From Fidelibacterota bacterium (GTDB taxonomy: Bacteria; Pseudomonadota; Alphaproteobacteria; Rhodospirillales; Rhodospirillaceae), in NCBI GenBank assembly GCA_945903705.1, contig CAMDOZ010000005.1, positions 1 through 58,504 on the forward strand: 58,504 nt of DNA. The letters run 5' to 3'. Below, piece by piece: positions 17,480 to 25,463 of the stretch. The translations under genes and the position numbers were made by a program. The notes below the pieces were generated by a model. The model searched no databases. It worked only from the letters and a program-made list of their open reading frames with translations, and was not told where the DNA came from. Position 1 is the stretch's first letter. Every line of letters begins with the position of its first letter.

Positions 17480-18769
17480 ATGCGAGTGCTGGTGGTCGGC
17501 GGCGGCGGGCGCGAACACGCGTTGTGCTGGAAAATTTCGGCCTCTCCCCTGTGCGACATCCTTTACTGCGCCCCCGGCAATCCCGGAATCGCCGACGTGG
17601 CGACCTGCGTGGCCATCGGCGCCGAGGATCTCGACGGCCTCGTTAAGTTTTCCCAGGACGAACATATCGATTTCGTTGTGGTGGGGCCGGAGGCGCCCCT
17701 GGTGGCGGGCCTCGTGGATCGCCTGTCGGCCGTCGGCATCAAATCCTTCGGACCGACGAAGGCGGCGGCCCAGCTCGAGGGCTCCAAGGGCTTCACCAAG
17801 GATCTGCTCGCCAAATACAACATCCCGACCGGCGCCTATGGCCGATTCACGGATGTGGCTACCGCGAAAAAGTTCATCGCCCAAAAAGGCGCACCCATTG
17901 TGGTGAAGGCGGATGGTCTCGCGGCGGGCAAGGGCGTGATCCTGTGCCAGACCGTCGACGAAGCCAACGCCGCGGTCGACAGCATCATGACCGCGCGCAC
18001 ATTCGGCGCGGCGGGCAACGAAGTGGTGATCGAGGAATTCCTGTACGGCGAAGAGGCGAGCTTTTTTGCGCTGGTGGACGGCAGGACCGCGCTGCCGCTG
18101 GCGGCCGCGCAGGACCACAAGGCCGTGGGCGACGGCGATACCGGTCCCAACACCGGCGGCATGGGCGCCTACTCGCCCACGCCTGTCGTTGATGCCGCCA
18201 TGCACGCGCGCATCATGCGCGAGATCGTCACGCCGACCATCGAAGGCATGGCGAAAGAGGGTACGCCGTTCACCGGCGTGCTGTTCGTGGGCCTCATGAT
18301 CGGCACCGACGGCCCCAAGGTGATCGAGTTCAATGCCCGCTTCGGCGACCCTGAGTGCGAGGCACTGATGATGCGCCTGAAATCGGATCTCCTGCCTGCG
18401 CTGATCGCCACCGCTGACGGCCAACTCGCCCATTTCGATCTGCGCTGGTACGACGACGTGGCGCTGACGGTAATCATGGCGGCGAATGGATACCCCGGCA
18501 CGCCGCAGAAAGGCACCGTGATCACAGGCCTCGCGGCCGCGAACGAAGTCGAAGGCGCCATGGTGTTCCACGCGGGCACCAAGGAAGAGACGCGCGGCAA
18601 GGACAAGGTGATCGTCGCGAACGGGGGACGGGTGCTTGCAGTGACCGCCATCGGAAAGACCGTGCGCGAGGCGCAAGCGCGCGCCTATCAGGCGGTCGAC
18701 AGGATCAAGTGGCCAGAAGGATTCAGCCGCCGCGATATTGGGTGGCGCGCGATCGCAAGAGAGAAGTGA
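17480..18769 (+). CDS. purD: Phosphoribosylamine-glycine ligase
   Basis: PurD joins glycine to 5-phosphoribosylamine with ATP in purine synthesis. The start [17 protein letters not shown] is the PurD signature. The ATP-grasp domain shows [15 protein letters not shown] and [19 protein letters not shown], and [14 protein letters not shown] marks the metal-binding end. At 429 residues the length is normal. The stop overlaps a GTG start of a COQ7-type gene (GTGA), so translation of the two may be coupled. Confidence 0.97.
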   Translation: MRVLVVGGGGREHALCWKISASPLCDILYCAPGNPGIADVATCVAIGAEDLDGLVKFSQDEHIDFVVVGPEAPLVAGLVDRLSAVGIKSFGPTKAAAQLEGSKGFTKDLLAKYNIPTGAYGRFTDVATAKKFIAQKGAPIVVKADGLAAGKGVILCQTVDEANAAVDSIMTARTFGAAGNEVVIEEFLYGEEASFFALVDGRTALPLAAAQDHKAVGDGDTGPNTGGMGAYSPTPVVDAAMHARIMREIVTPTIEGMAKEGTPFTGVLFVGLMIGTDGPKVIEFNARFGDPECEALMMRLKSDLLPALIATADGQLAHFDLRWYDDVALTVIMAANGYPGTPQKGTVITGLAAANEVEGAMVFHAGTKEETRGKDKVIVANGGRVLAVTAIGKTVREAQARAYQAVDRIKWPEGFSRRDIGWRAIAREK

Positions 18770-19314
18770 GCAATTCGTCGCTGAGCTCAAGAGCCACGAG
18801 CGAGGAAATAGCCGACCGTATCGTTAAGGTGGACCATGCAGGCGAGCACGGTGCGGTAAATATCTATCGCGGCCAAATCCTGATGTGTCGTTGGCGGGCA
18901 CCGCGGTTAGTACCAGAGCTGCAGAGCTTCATGGCTCACGAGGAACGGCACCGCGACATCTTCGCTAATGAACTCGTACGACGCGGCCGTGCGCGGTGCT
19001 GGAGCTATCACCTGTGCGGCCTTGGCGGACTGACCCTTGGACTTGTTACAGGCTTGTGCGGTCCTGGAGCGGTCTCTGCTACGACATATGCCGTAGAACG
19101 AGTAGTTCTCAAGCACCTTGAGGAGCAGATGAAAGTGCTCGGCCCTCTCGATGCCGCGGCTTTCGCGGCCGTGGCCGCGATCGTCACCGAGGAGAAAGCG
19201 CATTACGATTCAGCGCTTGGACAGTCATCTGCAGAAAGCGTCTGGTTCAAAGTGCTCGCGCCCATCGTGAGCCTGTCGACCGAGGTCGTGATCTGGCTCG
19301 GTATGAAACTCTAG
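18766..19314 (+). CDS. COQ7-type demethoxyubiquinone hydroxylase, divergent copy
   Basis: The GTG at 18766 overlaps the purD stop and gives 182 residues. The di-iron ligands expected in COQ7 can be placed: [40 protein letters not shown] and TEEKAHYD. Overall similarity to the second COQ7 in this window (57426-57980) is modest. Third positions use noticeably more A and T (tta, gta, aat, aca) than the flanking genes, which suggests acquisition by transfer. It probably hydroxylates a ubiquinone or rhodoquinone precursor, but the substrate could differ from the other copy. A terminator-like hairpin follows. Confidence 0.8.
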   Translation: MSNSSLSSRATSEEIADRIVKVDHAGEHGAVNIYRGQILMCRWRAPRLVPELQSFMAHEERHRDIFANELVRRGRARCWSYHLCGLGGLTLGLVTGLCGPGAVSATTYAVERVVLKHLEEQMKVLGPLDAAAFAAVAAIVTEEKAHYDSALGQSSAESVWFKVLAPIVSLSTEVVIWLGMKL

Positions 19315-19338
19315 GCTTCGAGTGCTTGGAAAAATGGA

Positions 19339-19394
19339 TCCCGGATCGCGCCGCTACGCGGCTTGTCCGGGATGACCCTCGCTATGCGAGGGTC
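19339..19394. repeat. Dispersed inverted repeat with terminator-like hairpin
   Basis: TCCCGGAT ... GTCCGGGA (19339-19372) frames a GC-rich loop containing CCGCTACGCGG. Immediately after, GACCCTCGC-TAT-GCGAGGGTC (19374-19394) is a perfect 9-base-pair hairpin with a 3-base loop. The block lies between the convergent coq7-like gene and a secreted-protein gene and just touches the latter's stop codon. It resembles repeats widespread in alphaproteobacteria and may serve as a terminator for both genes, though there is no T-tract. Confidence 0.6.
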
Positions 19395-19995
19395 ACTTAC
19401 ACTGCGACGACAACGTCGTCGAACGCGGATCGAGCGTTGTCGAGGGAGGCGCCGAACCGACCGTCACGCCGACGGCGGCGCGGGCCTGTTCCCGTTGCTC
19501 CGCGATGCGCGCGTCGCCCTTGGCGGCGCTCTTGGCTTTCTCTGCTGCCCCGCTCGACGATCCGGCGCTCGCGCCGCCTGACGGCAGCATGTTCTGGTCG
19601 TCGAGGAACTCAACCGCCGCGAAGTAGGTCTTGTCGGTATTGGCTATGGCGACATTGAGGATCTTTTCCCTGAGCACGTCCTTGCGCTGGCCGGAGAAGT
19701 CCGCCTGCTGGAGATTGGCCTTGTGCAGCCACAAGAGGATCTTCTCGTGGAGGACCGGAATCATGAAGCAGGCCGGCCGCTCCTTTTCCGGGTCGGGGGT
19801 GAGCACGAGGCGCAACGTCACGACCTCGTAGCGGGTGTTCCGGCCGACCTTGTACGGCGCCATCATGGGCATCAGCTGAATCTTGATCGGTGTGCCGTAG
19901 CCGACCCGTTCGCTATCGGCGGCCGATGCATTCGGAGTCCAGGCGTGGGGCGCGAGGCCGATGGTCAGGGCTGCCGCGAGGAAAATTGTTCTCAT
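19393..19995 (-). CDS. Secreted protein of unknown function
   Basis: The start at 19995 opens a signal peptide (MRTIFLAAALTIGLAPHAW...ASAADS). The central part (TRYEVVTLRLVLTPDPEKERPACFMIPVLHEKILLWLH, then REKILNVAIAN) looks like the conserved core of periplasmic FliL-type proteins, but I cannot assign it. A Ser/Ala/Gly-rich tail follows. No flagellar genes are nearby. It lies directly after tadA on the same strand, 19 bases apart, so may be co-transcribed with it. Confidence 0.65.
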   Translation of the reverse strand: MRTIFLAAALTIGLAPHAWTPNASAADSERVGYGTPIKIQLMPMMAPYKVGRNTRYEVVTLRLVLTPDPEKERPACFMIPVLHEKILLWLHKANLQQADFSGQRKDVLREKILNVAIANTDKTYFAAVEFLDDQNMLPSGGASAGSSSGAAEKAKSAAKGDARIAEQREQARAAVGVTVGSAPPSTTLDPRSTTLSSQCK

Positions 19996-20014
19996 GGCGA
20001 CCATCCTATCATTC

Positions 20015-20470
20015 TCACCTGCGGGCCGCGAAGAAGCCTTTGAGCAGAATTTCGGCCTGACTCGCAGAAACGCCCCCTACCACCTCCGGCGCATGGTGAC
20101 AGGTGGGCTGGGCGAAGATGCGCGGGCCGTGCTCGACTCCGCCGCCCTTGGGGTCGTAAGCGCCGAAGACGATTCGCCTCAACCGCGCGAAGGAGGCGGC
20201 GGTGGCGCACATGGCGCAAGGCTCGAGCGTTACGTAGAGGTCGCAGTCCACAAGACGCGGCGCGCCCAGCTTTTCGCCGGCGGCGCGGATAACAAGGAGC
20301 TCGGCATGGGCGGTGGGATCGTTGCGCGCTTCCACTTCGTTGCCGGCGCGCGCGAGCACTTCGCCCGTGGATGCCACGACGACCGCCCCGATGGGCACTT
20401 CGCCGCGCGCCTCGGCGGCGCGCGCCTCGGCGAGCGCCAGTTCCATGTAATCCTGTGAAACCAAGGGCAT
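20015..20470 (-). CDS. tadA: tRNA-specific adenosine deaminase
   Basis: TadA converts A34 to inosine in tRNA-Arg(ACG). The zinc site is complete: TAHAELLVI supplies the His and the catalytic Glu, and LEPCAMCATAAS supplies both Cys. The 151-residue length and the EVPIGAVVV segment near residue 25 are typical of TadA. General cytidine/guanine deaminases share the motif, but the length and motif spacing favour TadA. It is divergent from a transglycosylase-like gene by about 70 bases. Confidence 0.92.
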   Translation of the reverse strand: MPLVSQDYMELALAEARAAEARGEVPIGAVVVASTGEVLARAGNEVEARNDPTAHAELLVIRAAGEKLGAPRLVDCDLYVTLEPCAMCATAASFARLRRIVFGAYDPKGGGVEHGPRIFAQPTCHHAPEVVGGVSASQAEILLKGFFAARR

Positions 20471-20541
20471 AGAGCGTTCTTAACGATTGCTAAGGATTTC
20501 GTAACTAGTGTGGTCAGACACCTTTAGCCGTATAGGGCCCA

Positions 20542-21567
20542 ATGGTCCAACCCTTGAATGACCTTGTGAAGATTGCAGGACAGTCCGTGGAGCGATCCAC
20601 CCTGACCGGCCTCAAGGTCGCGAGCGCCAAGAGCGGCGTGAGCTTCCAATATCTCGTGGCGAAGGCCGCCCAGGAAAGCAGCCTCAACACCGAGGCACAA
20701 GCGAGCACGTCGTCGGCCGCGGGCCTGTTCCAGTTCACGCGCGGCACCTGGCTCGACATGATGCATCGCTACGGCAGCCAGTATGGCTACGGCGACCTCG
20801 CCCAGAAGATTAGCGTCAGCGACGCAGGTAAGACAGTCGTCGCGGACGCGGGCGCCGAGCGGCGCCTGCTCGACCTGCGCGAAGATCCGGAAGCGTCGGG
20901 CCTCATGGCCGCCGCCTATGCACAAGACAATGCCGCGACGCTTGAAAATACGTTGGGGCGCCTTCCCGATTCCGCCGATCTTTATCTCGCGCATTTCCTC
21001 GGCGCTTCAGGCGCCTCGATTGTCCTCAATGCCGCGCAGGAAACACCGGAGATGGCGGCCGCGAGCATGTTGCCCGCCGCAGCCAAGGCCAACCGCGCCG
21101 TGTTCTTCACGAAGGACGGCGCACCCCGGAGCGCCGCCGATGTCGTGACTCTCGTGCGCGAACGCTTCACGTCGCAACTGGACCGCTTCGCCGATACCGC
21201 CGCGCCTGCCGAACCGCAGGCGCCCGACGCGCCGAAAGCGAAGTCCCGCACGGCGACCACACAGGTCGCGCGCGGCTTCGAGCGTCTGGACAAAAACGAC
21301 ACCGCCAAGAAGATGATGCAGATGATGGTGCTGGAGGAGATGGCCAAGCTCATCGCGCTCCGCCCCATGCAGATGATCGACGGCGAGGGCGAGGAAGACA
21401 TGTACAGCCAGCTCGTCTCGCCGGCGGGGTTCCACGGCCAGGATTTCACCGCCGCCATGATGCGCTCGAACGCGGAACCGGCAGCGGTGGGCCTTCCGAA
21501 GCAAAAGCGAGGCGCCACGGCCTATCAGGGCCCCGCTCCCCTGCCGAACCTCGACGATCTGCTCTAG
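20542..21567 (+). CDS. Lytic transglycosylase-like (SLT-domain) protein
   Basis: Residues about 25-90 resemble a lysozyme-like SLT domain: FQYLVAKAAQESSLNTEAQASTSSAAGLFQFTRGTW, with the catalytic Glu in AAQES and the AGLFQFT strand. The remainder, about 250 residues, is Ala/Pro-rich with a Met-rich helix (KKMMQMMVLEEMAKLIAL) and no known domain. There is no signal peptide, which is odd for a peptidoglycan enzyme; export by a flagellar or other type III-like route is possible. It stands alone between divergent tadA and the C26 gene. Confidence 0.75.
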   Translation: MVQPLNDLVKIAGQSVERSTLTGLKVASAKSGVSFQYLVAKAAQESSLNTEAQASTSSAAGLFQFTRGTWLDMMHRYGSQYGYGDLAQKISVSDAGKTVVADAGAERRLLDLREDPEASGLMAAAYAQDNAATLENTLGRLPDSADLYLAHFLGASGASIVLNAAQETPEMAAASMLPAAAKANRAVFFTKDGAPRSAADVVTLVRERFTSQLDRFADTAAPAEPQAPDAPKAKSRTATTQVARGFERLDKNDTAKKMMQMMVLEEMAKLIALRPMQMIDGEGEEDMYSQLVSPAGFHGQDFTAAMMRSNAEPAAVGLPKQKRGATAYQGPAPLPNLDDLL

Positions 21568-21646
21568 AGAGGGTTGCGCGGCGCGCACGGCTTCTTTCTT
21601 CAGACGCCCCGCCCTTCATGCTAAGAGGTCCCCGAAAGAGGACCCC

Positions 21647-22360
21647 ATGAAACAGCCCATTATCGGGATTACCGCCGACAGCGAAGAGCCCGGCGGCTAT
21701 TCCAAATACCCCTGGTATGCCCTCCGGCAGAACTATTGCTCGGCCGTGCGCGAGGCCGGCGGCGTGCCGGTCGTGCTGCCCCATGAGCTGAGCCTGGTGG
21801 CCGAGTACGCCGCGATGATCGACGGCATCGTCGTTTCCGGCGGCAATTTCGACGTCGACCCCAAGCTGTTCGGCGCGGCCGAACGCCATCCGAAGGTCAC
21901 GCTGAAGGAAGGCCGCACGGACTTCGAACTCGCCATCACCCGGGCGATGCTCGCGGCGAACAAGCCGATCCTGGGCATCTGCGGCGGGCAGCAATTGTTG
22001 GCCGTGGCGCTCGGCGGGACGCTGATCCAGCACATCCCGGACGAAGTGAACAATCCCCTCGCCCACGAACAGCCGAACCCGCGCCATCAGGCGGGCCACG
22101 ACGTGACGGTGAAAGAAGGCACGGTGCTGCACCGTGTCGTGGGTGAAACCAAACTGCCTGTGAACAGCGCGCACCACCAGGCGGTGAAGAACATGCCGAA
22201 GGAATTGATGGTCGACGCTGTGGCGCCCGACGGAGTCATCGAAGGGGTCGAGGACCCCAGCCGGAAATTCTGCATCGGCGTGCAGTGGCATCCCGAGTTC
22301 CACATCAGCCCGGCGGACGTGAAGCTGTTTGCGGCCTTCGTCGAAGCCTGCCGCTCATGA
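21647..22360 (+). CDS. Class I glutamine amidotransferase-like hydrolase (peptidase C26)
   Basis: This 237-residue protein is of the PuuD/gamma-glutamyl-gamma-aminobutyrate hydrolase group, which releases glutamate from gamma-glutamyl conjugates in polyamine and related catabolism. It has DGIVVSGGNFDVDP, the nucleophile elbow LGICGGQQLLAVALGG with Cys, and the His-Glu pair in VQWHPEF. Its stop overlaps the rluB start (ATGA), so it heads an operon with two RNA-modification genes, a pairing with no obvious biochemical logic. Substrate is unknown. Confidence 0.88.
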   Translation: MKQPIIGITADSEEPGGYSKYPWYALRQNYCSAVREAGGVPVVLPHELSLVAEYAAMIDGIVVSGGNFDVDPKLFGAAERHPKVTLKEGRTDFELAITRAMLAANKPILGICGGQQLLAVALGGTLIQHIPDEVNNPLAHEQPNPRHQAGHDVTVKEGTVLHRVVGETKLPVNSAHHQAVKNMPKELMVDAVAPDGVIEGVEDPSRKFCIGVQWHPEFHISPADVKLFAAFVEACRS

Positions 22361-23148
22361 GCGACGAGAAAGCGGAAAAAGGCGAACGCATCGCCAAAGT
22401 GATGGCGCGCGCCGGGCTATGCTCGCGCCGCGATGCGGAGAAATGGATCGCTGACGGACGCGTCAGCGTGAACGGCGAGGTTTTGAAGACACCCGCGCGC
22501 ACGGTGACCGAGGCCGACGACGTGATGGTCGACGGCGAACCACTGCCGGTCGCGGACCGCGCGCGGCTGTGGCGGTTCCACAAGCCGACGGGCCTTGTGA
22601 CCACTCAGAAGGACGAAAAGGGCCGGACCACGGTGTTCGACGTGCTGCCGCCGGAGATGCCGCGGGTGGTGAAGGTCGGGCGCCTCGATCTCAATTCCGA
22701 AGGCCTCCTGCTCCTGACCAATGACGGTGATCTCGCGCGCGAGCTGGAACTGCCGGACCGCGGCTGGATGCGCCGCTACCGGGTGCGCGTGCATGGACGT
22801 GTCGATGCGAAGATGCTGGCACGCCTCAAGGACGGTGTGACGGTCGAAGGCGTGCGCTATGGGCCGATCGCTGCGAGCCTCGACGGCGAAACCGACCCCA
22901 CCAAGGGACCGGCCAAAAGCAACGTCTGGGTGACCGTGTCGTTGGCCGAAGGCAAGAACCGCGAAGTGCGCAAGGTGATGGCGTATCTCGGGCTTTCGGT
23001 GACGCGATTGATCCGCGTGTCCTACGGGCCGTTCCAGTTGGGCAAGCTCGAGCCCGGACATATTGAAGAAGTGCCGGGGCAAGTGGTGCGCCAGCAGCTG
23101 GGAGCAGCCGCGCCCAAGGGCCTCTCGCGCAAACGGAAGCGCCGTTGA
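22357..23148 (+). CDS. rluB: 23S rRNA pseudouridine synthase (RluB family)
   Basis: The protein has an N-terminal S4 RNA-binding domain (ERIAKVMARAGLCSRRDAEKWIADGRVSVNG). The RsuA-type catalytic domain follows, with the active Asp in VGRLDLNSEGLLLLTNDGDLA and the later GKNREVRKVMAYLGLSVTRLIRVSYG. It converts a uridine in 23S rRNA (position 2605 in E. coli RluB) to pseudouridine. RluE/RluF-like specificity cannot be excluded. The start ATG overlaps the upstream stop, and the end overlaps the TTG of rsmD. Confidence 0.9.
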   Translation: MSDEKAEKGERIAKVMARAGLCSRRDAEKWIADGRVSVNGEVLKTPARTVTEADDVMVDGEPLPVADRARLWRFHKPTGLVTTQKDEKGRTTVFDVLPPEMPRVVKVGRLDLNSEGLLLLTNDGDLARELELPDRGWMRRYRVRVHGRVDAKMLARLKDGVTVEGVRYGPIAASLDGETDPTKGPAKSNVWVTVSLAEGKNREVRKVMAYLGLSVTRLIRVSYGPFQLGKLEPGHIEEVPGQVVRQQLGAAAPKGLSRKRKRR

Positions 23149-23777
23149 AGCCGACAGGAAATAAACTGGGGGGCAAGACGCCGGCGCCCGCCAAGGGTCC
23201 CATTAAGCCGAACCGCCTGCGTATCATCGGCGGCGCGTGGCGCGGCCGGTTGATCGAGGCACCGGCGGACGACACGATCCGTCCCACGTCGGATCGCGTG
23301 CGTGAATCTCTTTTCAATCGCCTGATGCACGGCGCGGCCGGGACGGATTTCGTCTTAAGCGGCGCGCGCGTCGCCGACGTGTTTGCCGGCACCGGCGCCA
23401 TGGGGCTCGAGGCGCTCTCGCGCGGCGCGGCCCACGCCACCTTCATCGAGCGCGACATGGGGGCGCACGCGCTCATCCGCCGCAACGTGGCAACCCTTGG
23501 CGCGGAGGACCGCGCGAGCCTCATGTCGGCGGACGCGACCAATCTGCCGCGGGCGGCGCTTGCGCACGACCTGGCGCTTTTGGATCCGCCGTACAAAGAG
23601 GGGCTTCTCGCACCGGCGATGCTGAGCCTCGCGCGCCAGGGCTGGCTGAAACCGGGGGCGTTGGTGTCGGCCGAGATGGATGCCGGCACGCCCGCGCCCG
23701 AGGTGGTGGGTTTCCGGCTTCTCGACCGCCGGGAGGCGGGGCGGATCGCGGTCGCCCTCTACCAGTTCCAAAGCTAG
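23145..23777 (+). CDS. rsmD: 16S rRNA (guanine-966-N2)-methyltransferase
   Basis: RsmD methylates G966 of 16S rRNA using S-adenosylmethionine. The conserved start RIIGGAWRGR, PTSDRVRESLFN, the SAM-binding loop DVFAGTGAMGLEALSRGA and the catalytic LLDPPY are all present. Translation starts at TTG 23145, which overlaps the rluB stop (TTGA). Three bases after its stop begins the paired palindrome that precedes the RAYT gene. Confidence 0.94.
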   Translation: MKPTGNKLGGKTPAPAKGPIKPNRLRIIGGAWRGRLIEAPADDTIRPTSDRVRESLFNRLMHGAAGTDFVLSGARVADVFAGTGAMGLEALSRGAAHATFIERDMGAHALIRRNVATLGAEDRASLMSADATNLPRAALAHDLALLDPPYKEGLLAPAMLSLARQGWLKPGALVSAEMDAGTPAPEVVGFRLLDRREAGRIAVALYQFQS

Positions 23778-23779
23778 AG

Positions 23780-23821
23780 AAATTATCTCAGAGATAATTT
23801 AAATTATCTCTGATATAATTT
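23780..23821. repeat. REP-type palindromes D, adjacent to the RAYT gene
   Basis: Two 21-base palindromes abut: 23780-23800 (AAATTATCTC-A-GAGATAATTT, perfect around one centre base) and 23801-23821 (AAATTATCTC-T-GATATAATTT, one mismatch). They carry the same core as the repeats at 2192, 7013, 10117 and 31317, but lack the CGCG edges. They fill the space between rsmD and the RAYT start codon, five bases short of the ATG. RAYT genes are typically flanked by the REPs they act on, so these are the likely cognate sites. Confidence 0.92.
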
Positions 23822-23826
23822 TTAGT
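23811..23826 (+). promoter_or_regulatory. Extended -10 promoter for a leaderless RAYT mRNA
   Basis: TGATATAAT (23811-23819) is a perfect extended -10 element (TGnTATAAT) made by the variant half of the second palindrome. The expected start of transcription, about 7 bases on, falls at or next to the ATG at 23827. No Shine-Dalgarno fits before the ATG, which agrees with a leaderless message. No good -35 is seen; an extended -10 can work without one. Confidence 0.5.
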
Positions 23827-24468
23827 ATGAGTTTTAGGGGCTTTTCGGCCGGGACGACGGTTCACGTCCTCCAGCGGGGCAATAACAAGGGGCGGATTTT
23901 CGACTCCGCCAAGGATAGCGGCCTTTACCTCGAATGGCTGACGGAGGCCGCCCGAGCCTTTGGCCTTTCGGTCCACGCCTACGTGCTGATGACCAACCAT
24001 ATCCACCTGCTCGCCTCCCTCGGATCGAAGGACAGCCTTGCCCGTACGATGCAGTCGGTGGGCATCCGCTATACGCGATACTTCAACGGGACACGCGAAC
24101 GGACCGGGACTCTTTGGGAAGGCCGGTACCGGTCCTGTGTCATCGCCCGCGATGATTATTTTCTCGCCTGCTCGCGCTACATCGAGATGAACCCGGTGCG
24201 CGCGGGACTCGCGGCGACGCCTGAGGTCTATCGCTGGTCGAGCTACAAGGCGAATGCGCTGGGGCGTGAAGACGCGTTGGTCACCCCGCACGAGGTCTAT
24301 CAACGCTTAGGGACGACCGATGAGGCGCGCCGCCGCGGTTACCGCGATCTGTTCGAAAAACCCTCGGACGCCTTCGACGATCGCCTGCGCGCAGCCACCA
24401 ATCGTGGCATCGGTCTCGATGAAGTGGATCAGATCAGAAAAGTCGGGCGGCCGCGAAAAGCGGCCTGA
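23827..24468 (+). CDS. REP-associated tyrosine transposase (RAYT, Y1/HUH family)
   Basis: RAYTs are single-copy domesticated relatives of IS200/IS605 transposases that cut and join single-stranded REP hairpins. This 213-residue protein has the family start (VHVLQRGNNKGRIFD), the HUH metal motif as NHIHLL (His58, His60), and the tyrosine helix VGIRYTRYFN with Tyr82/Tyr85, one of which should be the nucleophile. The diagnostic GTLWEGRYRSCVIARDDYFLACSRYIEMNPVRAGL follows. The C-terminus is basic (KVGRPRKAA). All key residues are present, so it may be active. Palindromes matching a family dispersed through the window touch its start codon. Confidence 0.95.
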   Translation: MSFRGFSAGTTVHVLQRGNNKGRIFDSAKDSGLYLEWLTEAARAFGLSVHAYVLMTNHIHLLASLGSKDSLARTMQSVGIRYTRYFNGTRERTGTLWEGRYRSCVIARDDYFLACSRYIEMNPVRAGLAATPEVYRWSSYKANALGREDALVTPHEVYQRLGTTDEARRRGYRDLFEKPSDAFDDRLRAATNRGIGLDEVDQIRKVGRPRKAA

Positions 24469-24510
24469 TTATTTAGTTGCGCGCCTTCGCGCGCGCCCGC
24501 GCAAAGCGGC

Positions 24511-25437
24511 TTAGCGTTCCGGAATAATGTCCCCCAGCGGATCGCGCGTTTCTTCTTCGGGCAACGGCGCGTCGTCGTCGAGGCTTGGCGGAAGCGCCAT
24601 CTCGGCGGCGGCCTTCGCCTTTTCCTCTTCGGTCAGATTGTGCTGATAGACCTTGCCGACGACCGTATGGACGTAGTCGTGGGTAGGATGGTCTTCCGGA
24701 TGCGGGGCCGCCACCCAATCCCATTCTTCGTTATGTACGATCGTCGCCGTGAGCGGCAACTTCAGCGCCTTCAGGAGATCCGTGCGCGAGACAGTGTGAT
24801 TGCCCTGCATGGCGAACCGGTCGGTGTCGGTGATGATGACGCCGATCCCGGTCGCCTCCTCGGCAATGGCTTTCGCGTGCCGATCCATGATCTGGTAGGC
24901 GACCTTGTCTGAATCGAGATCGGAGAACCCTCGGGTCTCCTCGAAGTATTTGTTGAAGGGGCCCGCGAGCGACGTGAGGCAGTTGCAGGAGACGATGAGA
25001 TCGGCCTCCTTCAAATGCGGGATCAGGGGCGGCGGCGCCGGCTGGTTCGGCCCCGGTGGGCGGCGCTCCTTCATGGCCTTGAACACGCCGGTGACGTCGC
25101 CGGTCAGGATCTTCACATTGAAGAACTTCTTCGCCTCGCGCGCCGCTTGGGGCATGTGAAAGATATCGACCAGGATCACACGCTCGAAGCGCTCGCTCAA
25201 GGCTTTCAGCGGCACCTCAAGCAGGAGGCCCGACCCCAACACGACGCAAATCCTTTGCTGGGCGCAAAGGTCGGCGGCCTTGGTGATGAAGTTCTTGCAG
25301 TTGCGCTGATGCTCGGCCCACGCGGCCTCGCACCGCTTCGCACGGAATTCGAGGGCGATCAGGCTCTTCAAATAGCCGAACTTGCGCACGCGTTCGGGCG
25401 CCAAGGTCGTCAGGTAGCGGATAAATTCCCCAAACAT
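24511..25437 (-). CDS. Unknown protein with Rossmann-like core, downstream of mutL
   Basis: The 308-residue soluble protein contains RICVVLGSGLLLEVPLKALSERFERVILVDIFH, which looks like the first strands of a Rossmann or methyltransferase fold (GSG loop, then an acidic residue closing strand two). A later segment is LKEADLIVSCNCLTSL. The C-terminus is acidic and Pro-rich. I do not recognise the family. It is 26 bases downstream of mutL and probably in one operon with pgi and mutL. It converges on the RAYT gene. Confidence 0.7.
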   Translation of the reverse strand: MFGEFIRYLTTLAPERVRKFGYLKSLIALEFRAKRCEAAWAEHQRNCKNFITKAADLCAQQRICVVLGSGLLLEVPLKALSERFERVILVDIFHMPQAAREAKKFFNVKILTGDVTGVFKAMKERRPPGPNQPAPPPLIPHLKEADLIVSCNCLTSLAGPFNKYFEETRGFSDLDSDKVAYQIMDRHAKAIAEEATGIGVIITDTDRFAMQGNHTVSRTDLLKALKLPLTATIVHNEEWDWVAAPHPEDHPTHDYVHTVVGKVYQHNLTEEEKAKAAAEMALPPSLDDDAPLPEEETRDPLGDIIPER

Positions 25438-25463
25438 CCCGCTCTAAATCCCCCGGGTCCCCT

